Positions 48,523-59,102 of a stretch of 64,000 nt of DNA are shown piece after piece. Position 1 is the stretch's first letter. Each line of letters opens with the position of its first letter. The position numbers and the translations under genes were made by a program. Origin of the DNA: CAVTJX01 sp963735175. Lineage in GTDB: Bacteria > Electryoneota > RPQS01. The DNA is taken from NCBI GenBank assembly GCA_963735175.1, contig CAVTJX010000016.1, positions 1 to 64,000 on the forward strand, in the 5' to 3' direction. Below the pieces are notes generated by a model that worked only from the letters and a program-made list of their open reading frames with translations, ran no database searches and was not told the DNA's origin.

Positions 48523-50242
48523 TTACTGTTGATTTGTTTTTGATTGCGCGGCGCGCTGATCGCGCACGGCTTTCTGACCCTGTTTCAGCCGGTCCACCGG
48601 CTTAGCCGCGGGTGGCGGCGCGGCGAGTCCGATATCGGGCATCGCCACCTGCAATGTAAAGCGGGTAACCGCCGTGCCGGAAATTTCGGTCTGCTCGGAG
48701 ACCAGCAAATCCACACCGCGCACGAGCGGGGCTTGCAGCAAATTGGTCATGAGCTGCGAAACCTTGAGATTGGAACTCGTAACGCCGCTGACGTTGAGGC
48801 CGGGGCCGCGGGGCGTCGCCACTTCCTGGATGTCGGTCAGCCACGTCAACTCGGGCAGCGCGTTATTCATGATCTGCATGAGCCTGACGCGGGAGAAGCG
48901 ATTACGGTCGAGGTCGGCGATGACGCCAATGCGGGCGGTGACGTCGGCGCGTTTGCGCGCGAGTTCTTCCACCAGGTTAATCTTGTCGCGGTAGCGGTCC
49001 GTTTCCTGCCGCACGGCCGCAAGACGCTGGTTGAGCCCGGCGATCGTCGCCTGCTGCATGACGAAAGTGAGGAGCATCGCCAACAGAATGAGGGCGCCGC
49101 CCACGATGGGCAGGAGCATGCCGAAGCCCTTGATCTGCAGCGGTTGCCCGTCCGCGGGGCGATCCCCGGCGGGCAGCAGGTTGAAACCGGTGTGGGGTTC
49201 GCCAAAAGCGCGCAACGCGAGTCCCACAGCCGCCGTATAATCGGGCGCGTTTTCCAGCGCCGCGGGCTTGATGGATCTTCTCGTTGACCTGGAAATTGCG
49301 GAAGGGGCTGGCGATCACGACGTCGACGCTGAAGCGGCGGCTGAGTTCGGCTTCCAACTGCGGCAGCAAGGCGCCACCGCCGCAGAGCACGATGCGGCTC
49401 AGGGAAGTTTCCGCGCCCGTGGCGAAATATTCGGGGAAGCTGCGCGCCACCTGTTCCGCGAGGCAGTCGGCCACGCTGGCAGCGATTCGCGCGAGAGCCT
49501 GGGCTTCCTCCTCGCTGCGCTGGGCGCGCCCCAGCAGGGCCGTGGCCCGCTCGAAGGGAATGCCCAGTTCGCGGATCAACCCCTCGATGTAGGTTTTGCC
49601 GCCCACGTTGAGATCGCGGTTGCCTTCGAACTGACCGCGGTTGAAGAGGGTCACATCGGTGGACTGGAAGCCGATATGCAGCGCGGCGACGGCGTTTTGC
49701 TCATCGATATACCCGGCTTCGAGCAGCGCCGCCTGGAGCGCGAACGGTTCGGCTTCGAGCAGCACCGGCTTGCCTCCGGCCCAGCGCAACGTTTCCGTCG
49801 CGTCGAACACCATCTCATTGCGCGCCGCCACGAGCAGCACGTCCATGCGGCCCGTATCGAGATCCTGCGGCAGCCGCGCGTAGTCAAGCGTCACTTCGCT
49901 GGTATCGAAGGGGAGATTGCTGCGCGCTTCGTAGGCGATGGCGGCGCTGAGTTCGTCGTCACTCATCTCGTCGGTGGCGATCTTTTTGATCATCACGCGG
50001 CGACCGCCGACGGCGATGGCGACTTCCTTGCCGTAGGGCTTGCATTCGCGCAGCAATTCGCCGATCCGCTCGCACACGATTTGCGAGTCCATCACGGAGC
50101 CTTCCACGATGGCGTCATGCGAAAGTTCGCGCGCGGCCGTTTTCTCGACCGTGATTTCACCTTTCCTAGCCCGCAGTACGGCGAGCTGCACCGTGCGGCT
50201 GCCGACATCCAGACCGATACCAAACTTTGGCCGTTTTGTCAT
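48523..50242 (-). CDS. pilMN: Fused PilM-PilN, one frameshift
   Basis: PilM part: actin-like cytoplasmic protein with FGIGLDVGSRTVQLAVL, IVLCGGGALLPQL. The frame shifts near 49273; rejoined, the C-terminus NAPDYTAAVGLALRAFG continues without a stop into EPHTGFNLLPAG, the PilN-type entry segment, then a transmembrane helix (residues about 360-380), coiled coil and periplasmic domain. Rebuilt length about 573 residues. No start codon overlaps in any frame, so the fusion appears real. This resembles GspL of type II secretion, where the two parts are one chain. Confidence 0.8.
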
Positions 50243-50256
50243 CTTTCAGCGCCCCG

Positions 50257-51426
50257 TTAAATGGCTGCCACTGTCGCGCCATTGGACGACAGCTTCCAGT
50301 ACTCGGCTTCACCCGCGTCACCGGAATTGACCGGGCGGCGCGGCAATACAACGCGGAACTCGGAGCCGACGCCGACGCGGCTCGTCACCAGGATCTGACC
50401 GCCCATCGCTTCGACGAGAGTCCGGGCAATCATCAATCCGAGACCGGTCCCTTGAGCCGAGGCGGCCACGCCGTTGCGACCGCGATAAAACTTGTCAAAA
50501 ATATACGGCAGCTCTGCTTCGGGAATGCCGACGCCGCTGTCGCGCACGAAAATTTCCACGTAGGCTTCGTGTTCCTCGACGGCGAGCGACACTTCGCCGC
50601 CGTGCAGCGTGTAATGAATCCCATTCTGCAGGAGGTTGAGCACCACTCGCGCCAGCGCCTCGCGCGGAGCGTAGACCGGCTCCGGAGACTCGGGCACCTT
50701 GACGTTCAGGCGAACTTCAACGCGTTCGGCTTCTTCGGCGCAGTGACGCACGGCGAACTGCACGCATTCGGCGAGGTCGACGACCTCGGATTGCACTTCG
50801 AAATTGCCGCTTTCCATACGCCGGACGTCGAGCAGGTCTTCGATGATCTTGGCGAGGCGTTCGATCTCTTCCTCGATGATCCCCACATAGCGCGCCCGGC
50901 GAGCGTCGTCCATGGCGTGATTCTGGCCGAGGGTGTAGACATAACCCTTGACGAGTCCCAGCGAGGTCCGCAGCGCAAAATCGACGACGGATTGGCGGGT
51001 CTCGGCGCGATCCCAGAGCTTGCGTTCGAGGGTCACTTCCTGCGAGATGTCGCGGCCCACTCCGGCGATGGCCCAGACGCGGCCATCGCGGACGAGCGGC
51101 GTTTCCATGACTTCGAAGGTCAGCGGATCCGCGCCGGGAATCTGATAGGTACGGGTCGAACGCTGACTGACGCGGCGTGTGAGAATTTCGGTCAAAACGC
51201 GATCGGTCATCGCCTGGAAATCGTGATCGAGGTACGCCGTCACCTTCGTTCCGAGAATTTTTTCACGCGTCTGGCGGAAGAGGCGGCACAACTGCGGATT
51301 CACGTCAAGAAACGCGCCTTCCGGGCTGAGCGCATAGACGATGTCGCTGGTGGCTTCCACGAGTTGCTGCCACAGCGGTTCCGTCACGATGGTCGAGGGC
51401 AATACCCTGCTCTGTGGAGCGCTCAT
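50257..51426 (-). CDS. PAS-containing histidine kinase without the phosphoacceptor histidine
   Basis: 389 residues. A PAS domain (residues about 15-135) is followed by the dimerisation helix pair and the HATPase domain with N-box NLLQNGIHYT, G1 DSGVGIPEAELPYIF and G2 GTGLGLMIA. The H-box region reads DFALRTSLGLVKGY: the position of the conserved histidine in SHELRTPL is phenylalanine. ATG at 51426 overlaps the regulator stop (ATGA), so the pair is coupled. It is likely soluble and may bind ATP but not autophosphorylate normally. Confidence 0.8.
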   Translation of the reverse strand: MSAPQSRVLPSTIVTEPLWQQLVEATSDIVYALSPEGAFLDVNPQLCRLFRQTREKILGTKVTAYLDHDFQAMTDRVLTEILTRRVSQRSTRTYQIPGADPLTFEVMETPLVRDGRVWAIAGVGRDISQEVTLERKLWDRAETRQSVVDFALRTSLGLVKGYVYTLGQNHAMDDARRARYVGIIEEEIERLAKIIEDLLDVRRMESGNFEVQSEVVDLAECVQFAVRHCAEEAERVEVRLNVKVPESPEPVYAPREALARVVLNLLQNGIHYTLHGGEVSLAVEEHEAYVEIFVRDSGVGIPEAELPYIFDKFYRGRNGVAASAQGTGLGLMIARTLVEAMGGQILVTSRVGVGSEFRVVLPRRPVNSGDAGEAEYWKLSSNGATVAAI

Positions 51427-51815
51427 CGCCCGCCCTCCTCTTGCGCCGCCGCGAGGCGAAGCTGTTCGATGGCCGCGATCAGATCGCCGGTGGAAAACGG
51501 TTTCGCCAGCCAGCCGGCGGCGCCCGCGGTCAAGCCATCGAGATCGCCCTCGTGCCCGCGGGCCGTGACAAACAACAGCGGGATGCGACGCGTGCGGGGA
51601 TCGGTCTTCAGCCCCGCCGCCACCGCGTAGCCGTCGACGCCCGGCATGGCGACGTCGGACACGATCACGTCCGGTTGCTCCGACGCGGCCAGATCCTGGA
51701 CTGCCGCCGGATCCTGGACGGTGTGGACGTCGTAGCCCTCGCCGAGCAGCATGAACTCGAGCAGCTCCAGGTAGCGGGGATCGTCGTCGACCACCATAAT
51801 TCTCGGTTTGTGCAT
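51423..51815 (-). CDS. Response regulator receiver protein
   Basis: 130 residues; single receiver domain with no output. MVVDDDP acidic pair, phosphoacceptor aspartate in VIVSDVAMPG, LFVTARG and the lysine in LAKPFS. ATG at 51815 chosen by the ribosome site AGGGA; a longer form is possible. Paired with the kinase. Confidence 0.88.
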   Translation of the reverse strand: MHKPRIMVVDDDPRYLELLEFMLLGEGYDVHTVQDPAAVQDLAASEQPDVIVSDVAMPGVDGYAVAAGLKTDPRTRRIPLLFVTARGHEGDLDGLTAGAAGWLAKPFSTGDLIAAIEQLRLAAAQEEGGR

Positions 51816-51850
51816 GGAAATCCCTGTTCCGTTCATCATCCGGATTGTGA

Positions 51851-53179
51851 TCAGGCGCGGGTTGCGGCCGGTTGAACGGGAGCCGCCGCGCGTGGGCGCT
51901 CGGCCGCCGGTTCGTGCCGTGTGACGCCACAAAGCTGAATGAGGTCCTCGGCCAGATCCGCCGTGATTTCACCCTCGCCCAGCGCCGCCATGACCGTCAG
52001 GTGCTGCAAGTAACTCATTAGATCGCCGATATTCTCGCCGGACATCGACACCACCCGCACGAGGGCCTCGGGCGTGAGATTGACGGTGCCGATGCAGCGG
52101 CGCGCAATTTCCAGCTTGGCTGTCTCTGAATAGCGGCCGAAGCCGGCGATCACGCCCGACACCAGCTCGGTCCGCAGATCCGGCTGGATACGCGGCTCCT
52201 CCGCGAGATTGTGCGTCGCGGTAATAATCATCTGCCGTCCCTTCAGCCGCAGGTGGCGGAAGGTTTCCAGCAACTCGCGTTGCGCCCAATCGCGGCCGAG
52301 CAAGGTCTCGGCGTCGTCAATCATCAGCAAATCGAGTTCGCGATAGAGGTAGCGGAAGAAGTTTATTTTGCGGTCGCGAATACTCTGATAGAGATCTTCA
52401 AGAAAGCGCTCCCCGGTCGTCAGCACAAAGCGCTTCAGCGGCGCATGGGTCGTCAGGTGATTGGCGACGGCGTGCAGCAGATGCGTCTTGCCCGATCCGG
52501 CCGGTCCCCAGCAATGAAACGGATTGTGGCTGTCTTCGGCTTCCTGGCGGGCGATGGACAGCGCCACCGTCAGCGCGAACTCGCTCGCGGGATCGCTGAC
52601 AAACCGCTCAAACGTGCAGCGGCGGTCCACCTGAATGCTCTTGCCGAGGTGAATCGATCGATCGTCTTCGAGCAGCGCGCGCGGCCGGGCAAAGCGCTCG
52701 GAGCGCTCGGCGTTCTCCCCGGTCTGCTCGACCGGCTCGCCGTAGTGCAGATACAGCGCGTGTTCGATGGCGTCGTAACGCGCGACGAAGGGCGCAATTT
52801 CAAAATCGGTGACGGCGGCGAGGGCCCGCAGGGCTTCGGGATCCGTCGGGTCCGCCATGGCGACCGCCAGCGTGTTGCCGCTGTGGCGCACGGGGATCAG
52901 GTGGTGGCGATAGGCGACGGCGGCGGGCACGTGGCGCACGGCGTCGTGGTCGATCTCCACATCCTCGAGCTTGAGCGAACGCAAATGGAACAGGTCGTCA
53001 TAGATCACGGTGATGTCATCCTCGGAGAGGATTTCCAGCCGGACGAGCGCCTGCTCGAAACCGACGGAGTGTTCCTGCATGCAGTGTTGCGCTTCGGCAA
53101 GCTGCGCGGAGGAGATAATCTGCTTATCAAGCAGGACCTGAACCAAAGTTTGAGGTGCTTTTCCGCCGGACATAATCAT
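51851..53179 (-). CDS. MshEN domain fused to a DnaA-type AAA+ ATPase
   Basis: 442 residues. Residues 1-130 resemble the MshEN/GspE N-terminal domain (LVQVLLDKQIISSAQLAEAQ, LSEDDITVIY). Residues 185-410 resemble DnaA domain III: FERFVSDPASEFALTVALS, Walker A GPAGSGKTHLLHA, Walker B LLMIDDAET, sensor ITATHN. The DNA-binding domain IV of DnaA is missing. It is next to pilT and the two-component pair. Its place suggests regulation of the pilus motor, but there is no named function. Arginine-finger-like RTELVSGVI is seen. Frame intact. Confidence 0.82.
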   Translation of the reverse strand: MIMSGGKAPQTLVQVLLDKQIISSAQLAEAQHCMQEHSVGFEQALVRLEILSEDDITVIYDDLFHLRSLKLEDVEIDHDAVRHVPAAVAYRHHLIPVRHSGNTLAVAMADPTDPEALRALAAVTDFEIAPFVARYDAIEHALYLHYGEPVEQTGENAERSERFARPRALLEDDRSIHLGKSIQVDRRCTFERFVSDPASEFALTVALSIARQEAEDSHNPFHCWGPAGSGKTHLLHAVANHLTTHAPLKRFVLTTGERFLEDLYQSIRDRKINFFRYLYRELDLLMIDDAETLLGRDWAQRELLETFRHLRLKGRQMIITATHNLAEEPRIQPDLRTELVSGVIAGFGRYSETAKLEIARRCIGTVNLTPEALVRVVSMSGENIGDLMSYLQHLTVMAALGEGEITADLAEDLIQLCGVTRHEPAAERPRAAAPVQPAATRA

Positions 53180-53198
53180 TCCTTCTGCGATAAGTCGT

Positions 53199-53883
53199 TC
53201 AATCCGTCATCAACATGCGTTTGCGAGCCTCTTCGCCGGCCCAGAAAAGCGCTTCGGGTGTAGTACCGGCGCGAGCGGAAAGGACGGCGGCCAGCGAACC
53301 GCGGCTTAAGATCAGGAGCGCGTGGTCGCCCTGCTGTACGAACAGCCGTTCCGGTTCAAGGCGGTCTTCGGCAAAATAGCGGCGGAGCTGGCCGTCGAGC
53401 CAGTCGCGCTCGCGTTCGTCGCTCGTCGTCGTCGCCTCGAGCGTGCGGCCCTTGCTGACACTCAGCGATTCGAGGCCGGGCACGCGTTCGCGCAGGGTCT
53501 CGAGCACGCTCGCCAGTGGTTCGGCGGCGAAGGCGTCGGCATTGGCGCGCTCCGCCGGATCGTCCCCGGGCCGTGCCGCCAGAATTTGCTCCATCGGTTG
53601 CCGGATGGTGCGGGCCGGCGGCAGGGCGCCGCTCTCGATCCAGTAGGCGCCTTCGCGCCAGGCGAGAATCGCGGCCAGCGCTTCCGGGCCTTCCAGGCGG
53701 CGTTCGCCTTCCTGATGCACGGCGTGAACGAGCTGCCCTTGAATCAGCCAGAAGCGCCGCTCCACGCTGATCGCCGCGCAGCCGCAGCGCTCCTCCCCAC
53801 TCGCGCTGCAATGCCATGCGCAGCAAGGGATAGACTCCCTGCGCTTCCAGCGCTCCCATCGTCGTTGCCATCTGGCCGCTCAT
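53199..53883 (-). CDS. DUF4388 (PATAN) protein, one frameshift
   Basis: About 228 residues. The family start (TTMGALEAQGVYPLLRMALQREWGG) is in one frame to about 53780; the rest (LIQGQLVHAVHQEGERRLEGPEALAAIL) is in another. PATAN domains occur in regulators of gliding and type IV pili. It lies between the MshEN-DnaA gene and pilT. Function unknown. Confidence 0.75.
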
Positions 53884-53901
53884 ACCGTTCCTTTCCAGAA
53901 G

Positions 53902-55002
53902 TTACGCACTCGCCGGGATAAACCGGGATTCCGACGAGTTGATGCCGTGAATCGCCATTTCAAGATCGTGGGGATTGTTGGCGTTATCCATGGCGGTTTC
54001 CAGCGAAATCGTTCCCTGCCGGAACAGGGCGAGAATCGACTGATCGAAAGTCTGCATCCCGTGCGTCCCGCGATCGTCTTCGAGCAGGCCATGCAACAGA
54101 CTCATTTTGCCCGGATCGCACAGGCATTCGCGCACTGCGGCGGTGCTGATCAGCACCTCGACGATCGGCACGCGGCCGGTCACATCGGCGCGACTGACGA
54201 GCCGCTGCGAGACGATGGCCTGAACGGTGCCCGCGAGGATCGAGCGGATCTGCATCTGCTCGTTGAGCGGAAAGAACGAAATAATGCGGTTGACGGCCTC
54301 AATCGCGTTCAACGTGTGCAGCGAAGTCAGCACAAGGTGACCCGTTTCCGCGGCCTGGAGGGCGATTTTCATGGTCTCTGCGTCGCGGATCTCGCCCACC
54401 ATGATGACGTCGGGATCCTCACGCAGCGCATGCACCAGCGCGGCATGAAACGACAGGGTGTCGATCATCACCTCGCGCTGCGCGATAAGCGACTTCTTGT
54501 TGCTGAAGACGTACTCGATGGGATCTTCAATCGTCAGAATATTGGTGCTGCGGTGCGTGTTGATGTGCTCGATCATCGAGGCCAGCGTCGTGGATTTGCC
54601 GCAGCCGGTGGCGCCGGTCAGGAGCACGATACCCCGGCGGAAAACCGCGATCTTCTCCAACACCGGCGGCAGCATCAGTTCGTTGAACGCCGGGATCTTG
54701 GTTTTCACGGCGCGAATCGCCATCGCCGGCAAGCCACGCTGGAAGAAGACGTTGACACGCGTGCGGCCGTGACCGGCGACGTTAAGCGCGAGGTCGAGTT
54801 CGCGGTCGCGGTAAAGCGTCTCGTACTGCACCGGCGAGAGCACTTCCTTCAGGAACATTTCCATCTCTTCGCCGGTCACCTTTTCGGCACGCGCGGCAAA
54901 CAGGTCGCCGTTGATGCGCAGAACAGGCAGCGCCCCGGCCCGGAAATGCAGGTCCGAAGCCTTTTTTACAAACAGTAGTTCGAGTAGCGAACGCAAGTCC
55001 AT
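53902..55002 (-). CDS. pilT: Pilus retraction ATPase PilT
   Basis: 366 residues. Depolymerises the pilus, driving twitching. N-terminal PAS-like domain; RecA-like core with Walker A GATGCGKST, Asp box LTIEDPIEYVF, Walker B VIMVGEIRD and His box HLVLTSLHT. The region equivalent to AIRNLIRE is changed (AVRECLCDPGK). Frame intact. Confidence 0.93.
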   Translation of the reverse strand: MDLRSLLELLFVKKASDLHFRAGALPVLRINGDLFAARAEKVTGEEMEMFLKEVLSPVQYETLYRDRELDLALNVAGHGRTRVNVFFQRGLPAMAIRAVKTKIPAFNELMLPPVLEKIAVFRRGIVLLTGATGCGKSTTLASMIEHINTHRSTNILTIEDPIEYVFSNKKSLIAQREVMIDTLSFHAALVHALREDPDVIMVGEIRDAETMKIALQAAETGHLVLTSLHTLNAIEAVNRIISFFPLNEQMQIRSILAGTVQAIVSQRLVSRADVTGRVPIVEVLISTAAVRECLCDPGKMSLLHGLLEDDRGTHGMQTFDQSILALFRQGTISLETAMDNANNPHDLEMAIHGINSSESRFIPASA

Positions 55003-55058
55003 GCGGTGACTTTCAAGCTGAATAGTCGTGTTCGTCAGGCTCCCCGCCGGCGGGAGCG

Positions 55059-56232
55059 TCAGGCCTTCGTCAGGCGCTGTTTCAGTCCGGCGATCCGGTC
55101 GGCGACGTCGCCGAATTCCGAGTTGCAGGCGCGCACGGCTTCAAAGTGGGCGAGCGCGTCTTCAAGATTGCCCAGCGATTCGTGGAGCGTGCCGATTTGC
55201 AGCTCAACATTCATCTGTTCCTGCGCCGTGCTGCAGCCGCGCTGGCGCTCGCGCTCGAGAAGCTCGAGGGCGCCCGCCAGGTCGTCGTTTTCCTGCAGGC
55301 ATTCGGCGAGGGCCAGCGTCGCGCGTACGCGGATCGAGGGATCGCGGCGCGCCTGCTCGAAGTTCGGCCACGGCGGCATCCCACAATTTCATGTCCTTGT
55401 AAACCATGCCGAGGTCAAAGTGATCCTTGCCCTCGCCGTCGGTCAGATCGCTGTCATCGGGCGGCGTTTCCGTATGATCGCCGAACTCCGCTTGCTCGGA
55501 CGCCGATGGAACCTCAAACTGCTGGAATCCGTTCGAGATATCTCCCGACAAATCGCCGCCCAGGTCGGGCATGCCGTCGACACTCAGACCGGTACGAACA
55601 GCGGCGGCGCCATTGTGCGACCCCGCCCAGTCACCGGCGGCGGCGCGTTCACCCTCTGCGGCTGCGGGCATCGGCACGTGCGCGGTGGCGGCGTGCTGGT
55701 CGATATACACGGCCACGCGTGACGCCAATTCCGGATCTTCGATTTCCGAATCGCGGAAGATCGCCTTCAGCTCCTCCAGCAGGTGGACATGCCGCAGCGA
55801 CGTTTCGAGCAGCTTTTTGAAAAACGCGCGCAGGTCGGCTTCCGAGCGCTGTTTCGTCAGGTTCAAATAGTTGCGGACGGCGGCCAGGCAGTCGGCGTGG
55901 TACTCCAGTCCGAGGCAGGCATCGGCCACGAGCAGGTAGACGTCGGATTCCTGCGGGGCGCGGCGCAGCACTTTGCGGGCAATACCCAGCACATTTTCGT
56001 GCAGGCCCTCAAGCGCATAGCCTTCCAACGCGCGCCGCCAGGCTTCCACCGCCTGAGCGCGGGCGCCGTTATTCATATGCAGATCGCCCAGCAGATTCCA
56101 GAGCGCGAAGTCGCGCTCGTTGGCCTGCAGCCTGCCTTCGAAGTAGGCGATCGCCTTGCTCCACTGCCGCCGGCGAATGGCGATCCGCGCCTGGCGTTCC
56201 GGGTCCTTCGTACCGCCGAAAAGATTCTTCAT
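55059..56232 (-). CDS. TPR-repeat protein, one frameshift
   Basis: About 391 residues from the ATG at 56232 (GAGG seven bases upstream). TPR motifs run at both ends (WSKAIAYFEGRL, LWNLLGDLHMNNGARAQAVEAW; later RVRATLALAECLQENDDLAGALEL, ALAHFEAV); the middle is acidic and poorly conserved. The frame shifts near 55366. Likely an adaptor or scaffold in the pilus locus; a homologue is not named. Confidence 0.78.
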
Positions 56233-56240
56233 AGATTGCC

Positions 56241-57897
56241 TCAACTGATTTGCCGCCACGAGCCTCGCTGAACCGTCTGCACGCGGGGGGTGCCCGGCGG
56301 CCAGTTGGCCGGCGACAGCAGGTCGATGTCGTAACCCCAGTCGCGGTTTGGCGCGGTGTAATAACTACCGTAATTCCAGGGGGCGGTGGCCATCTGGCTG
56401 AACCAGAAGATCGATGATACTGCCGCGATAGCTCAGCGTTTTGCCGTCCCAATTTTCAAGGAAGCGAAACAGGTTTTCCAGGCCGCCGCTATAAGCGCCG
56501 CCGTCGGGTGTGCCCACATGCCCGGTCAATACACAGGCGTTGATTCGCATCGTCTGGGCGATGCGGTTGGTATTCATATTCAGCGCGGAATTGCCGTCAT
56601 GCCAGCCGGGCGAAAGAAGCGTGAGCGCGTCACACAACACCGCGGCGCCTTTTTTTGCAACCGTATTGTAATTGCCTTTGATATATAAAGGCATATCGGT
56701 GGCGATGGTCAGGCCGCCGGGCGGCAACGTGGCCGCATTGAGCAGCCGCACCGCCGGCGCGTCGCCCGAGTTGCGGCTGATGTAAATGATGCCGTTGCGC
56801 GGATAGTAGTTGCCGGCAATCATCGCCGCGATATCAACATCCACCACGTCGATCTGCCGGTCCTGCCGGTCGTCCCAAAACTGGTTCTGTTTATACGTGT
56901 AAACACCCGGCTGATTGAGCGCGTTTCCGGCGCTGTCCGTCAGCACGCCGTCGACATAGCGAACGCCCGCTTTGTACCAGTATTTCGCTTTTCGTTCCAG
57001 CGAGCCATCCGCCATCACGCCGCGTTCGATAATCACGTGCTGGTCGGCAGCGGGCGGCAGCGGCAATCGCAGCGCCGACAAATCGGAGGAGCTGTCGCGA
57101 AAATTGCCGCCCCACAATGCCAACGACTGTTCCGCCCAATCCTCACGGCGATTATCCAGCCAGTACGATCCGCGCCACACGTTCTGCCAGAGGCCGGATG
57201 GATCCTTGATATTGACCGCTCCGGTCGGCTCGGCATGCCCTCCGTCTTTGCGGTAGTGCCAGTAGTGTCCGACCGCGGTGACGGTCGATTGGCACTGAAT
57301 CTGGTTTTCCGCGCCCATATAGAGGTTGGCGTTGGTATGGATCGGCCCGGTAAACGTCATCGGCGGGCCGGGGAAGATCTCCAGGTCTTTTTCATAGAAC
57401 ACGCCGAACTGGAAGAGCGGAATGAACTGGTGTTGTATCTCGCGTACGATTTCAGCATCGCGGCGCTTACCGGCGACACGGACACGAATCCGGTAACGCT
57501 GCACGAAACCATCGAGACCCGTATAGTCACCGGAGGAGATGCGCTCCTGCGTCAGCGGGCCGTCCTTCTGCACCGAAAAGACCTCAACCGCGCCCGACAC
57601 CAGTGTCGGCGGCGTCAACGCTTCAAGCTGGCCGGTAGTGGGATCGATCACGTTGTCCAATAGCGTTCGCAGTTCGTCCGACGCCCACTCGGCCACGCCC
57701 TCGGCCTTGTAGAAGACTTTCGTGGCGTCGACCTGGGAGGTCGTGATCTCGGCAGACCGGGTGGAGCGCACAGCGGCAAGTCCGACGATCATCAGCAGGC
57801 CGCTCAGCAGCACGAGCACTACCAGCAGCACCATCCCCTGCTCGCCCCGGAGCCGGTCGGCGCCGCGCCCATACCGCCATCGTTTTTTCGGGTTCAT
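56241..57897 (-). CDS. PilX-like pilus assembly protein, one frameshift
   Basis: About 552 residues. Basic N-terminus then a hydrophobic helix (GMVLLVVLVLLSGLLMIVGLAAVRS) as in PilX; the glycine-methionine start is consistent with a pilin-type leader, though the residue at +5 is leucine, not the usual glutamate. The large C-terminal domain is rich in aromatic and polar residues. Frame shifts near 56410. ATG at 57897 with GGGAG upstream. Far longer than classical PilX (about 170). Confidence 0.75.
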
Positions 57898-57920
57898 AAC
57901 TGCTCCCTGCAAACGATTGT

Positions 57921-58688
57921 TCAAGCACCTAAACTGAGGTTTCGCGCCCGGACCATAAAGCGGCTCACCCGCCGCGCGTACTGGTCGCTCCAGGTGGCGC
58001 CATCCGGCAACGAGACTGTGGCGGGATGGATATTCTCGGCACGCGCGGAGCGTGTCACTACGGATATCTGCACCGCCGTCACCTGCCGCCGCTCGCCCGT
58101 CGTGAGCGTGTATCCGCCGACGGGATAGTGGACCGGATTGGGAACGGGTGTGGAATTGCGATCGAAATAATCAAAGAGCACGTATTCCACTTGCGAGGCG
58201 ATCACGCGGGTACTCGGCGCCATCCAGCGGAGCGAGTCGCGCGACCAGCGCCACACCGTCTCTTTGAGCTTGAGATGCTCGGGATCGTAGAAATAGCGTA
58301 CGGTCTCAGTACGCCCGTCGTTATCGAGATCCGATGTGATGACTAAACTGTAGGTATTGGCGAATTCGAAATCTTCACGCACCGAATCGCTCCAGGCCTG
58401 GGCGGGCACGTCGCGATGGATGTCATTGGAATCGCCGTTCACATCTTCCGGGGCCAACAGGCCGATGAGCCGGAAGTCGCGAGTCAAACGGTTCAGGATT
58501 AAGCGCGACTCCTGTCCGGCCGCCACCTGGTTCTGATCGGCGACCGCGCCGCGCGCGGCGCCGTAATAGAGCCCAAACAGCGAACCCAGCAGCACGGTCG
58601 CAAGGGAGAGGCTGATCAGCAGTTCCAGCAGTGACATGCCGGCCTGCCGCCGCATCACCCGGGGACGCTTATCGTTTTGTCCGCGCAT
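57921..58688 (-). CDS. Minor pilin PilW-like
   Basis: 255 residues. Leader ends G; mature protein begins MSLLELLISLSLATVLLG with the conserved glutamate at +5. PilW proteins form the pilus tip initiation complex. Frame intact. Confidence 0.85.
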   Translation of the reverse strand: MRGQNDKRPRVMRRQAGMSLLELLISLSLATVLLGSLFGLYYGAARGAVADQNQVAAGQESRLILNRLTRDFRLIGLLAPEDVNGDSNDIHRDVPAQAWSDSVREDFEFANTYSLVITSDLDNDGRTETVRYFYDPEHLKLKETVWRWSRDSLRWMAPSTRVIASQVEYVLFDYFDRNSTPVPNPVHYPVGGYTLTTGERRQVTAVQISVVTRSARAENIHPATVSLPDGATWSDQYARRVSRFMVRARNLSLGA

Positions 58689-58705
58689 CGCCGTTCTCCC
58701 TTCCC

Positions 58706-59092
58706 TTACAGATTCGCCACATAGGTCAACATCTCCGTTCGGCGGCGGCCACGGTCAAAGTAGACGCGCAGCGTTACCTCTTTGACGGTTCCCATCGTGC
58801 GCACGGCCACGCTATGCCGACAGTCGGGTTGGTCGGGATACTCGCCGACCACTCCCTCCTCATCCTGGATCAGGTTCCACGAGCGGTTGCGAATGCGCTC
58901 CATTTCCCGCGAAGCAATCTCCGTGGCCACGTCCATCCGCTGGCTGTAGCGTTGGGAACGGGCAATCGCGAGGTAAGAAGTCATCACCACCAACAGTCCG
59001 ATCAGCACCAGGAACAGCGTGACCATAATCTCCAGCATTCCAAAGCCGGACTGGCGGGTGGATTTATGAATCGTCATCGGGGATCGCCGCAT
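58706..59092 (-). CDS. Minor pilin PilV-like
   Basis: 128 residues. Leader ends G; then FGMLEIMVTLFLVLIGLLVV with glutamate at +5. Short globular part. Processed by a prepilin peptidase elsewhere. Frame intact. Confidence 0.85.
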   Translation of the reverse strand: MRRSPMTIHKSTRQSGFGMLEIMVTLFLVLIGLLVVMTSYLAIARSQRYSQRMDVATEIASREMERIRNRSWNLIQDEEGVVGEYPDQPDCRHSVAVRTMGTVKEVTLRVYFDRGRRRTEMLTYVANL

Positions 59093-59102
59093 GGCTTGAT
59101 TC

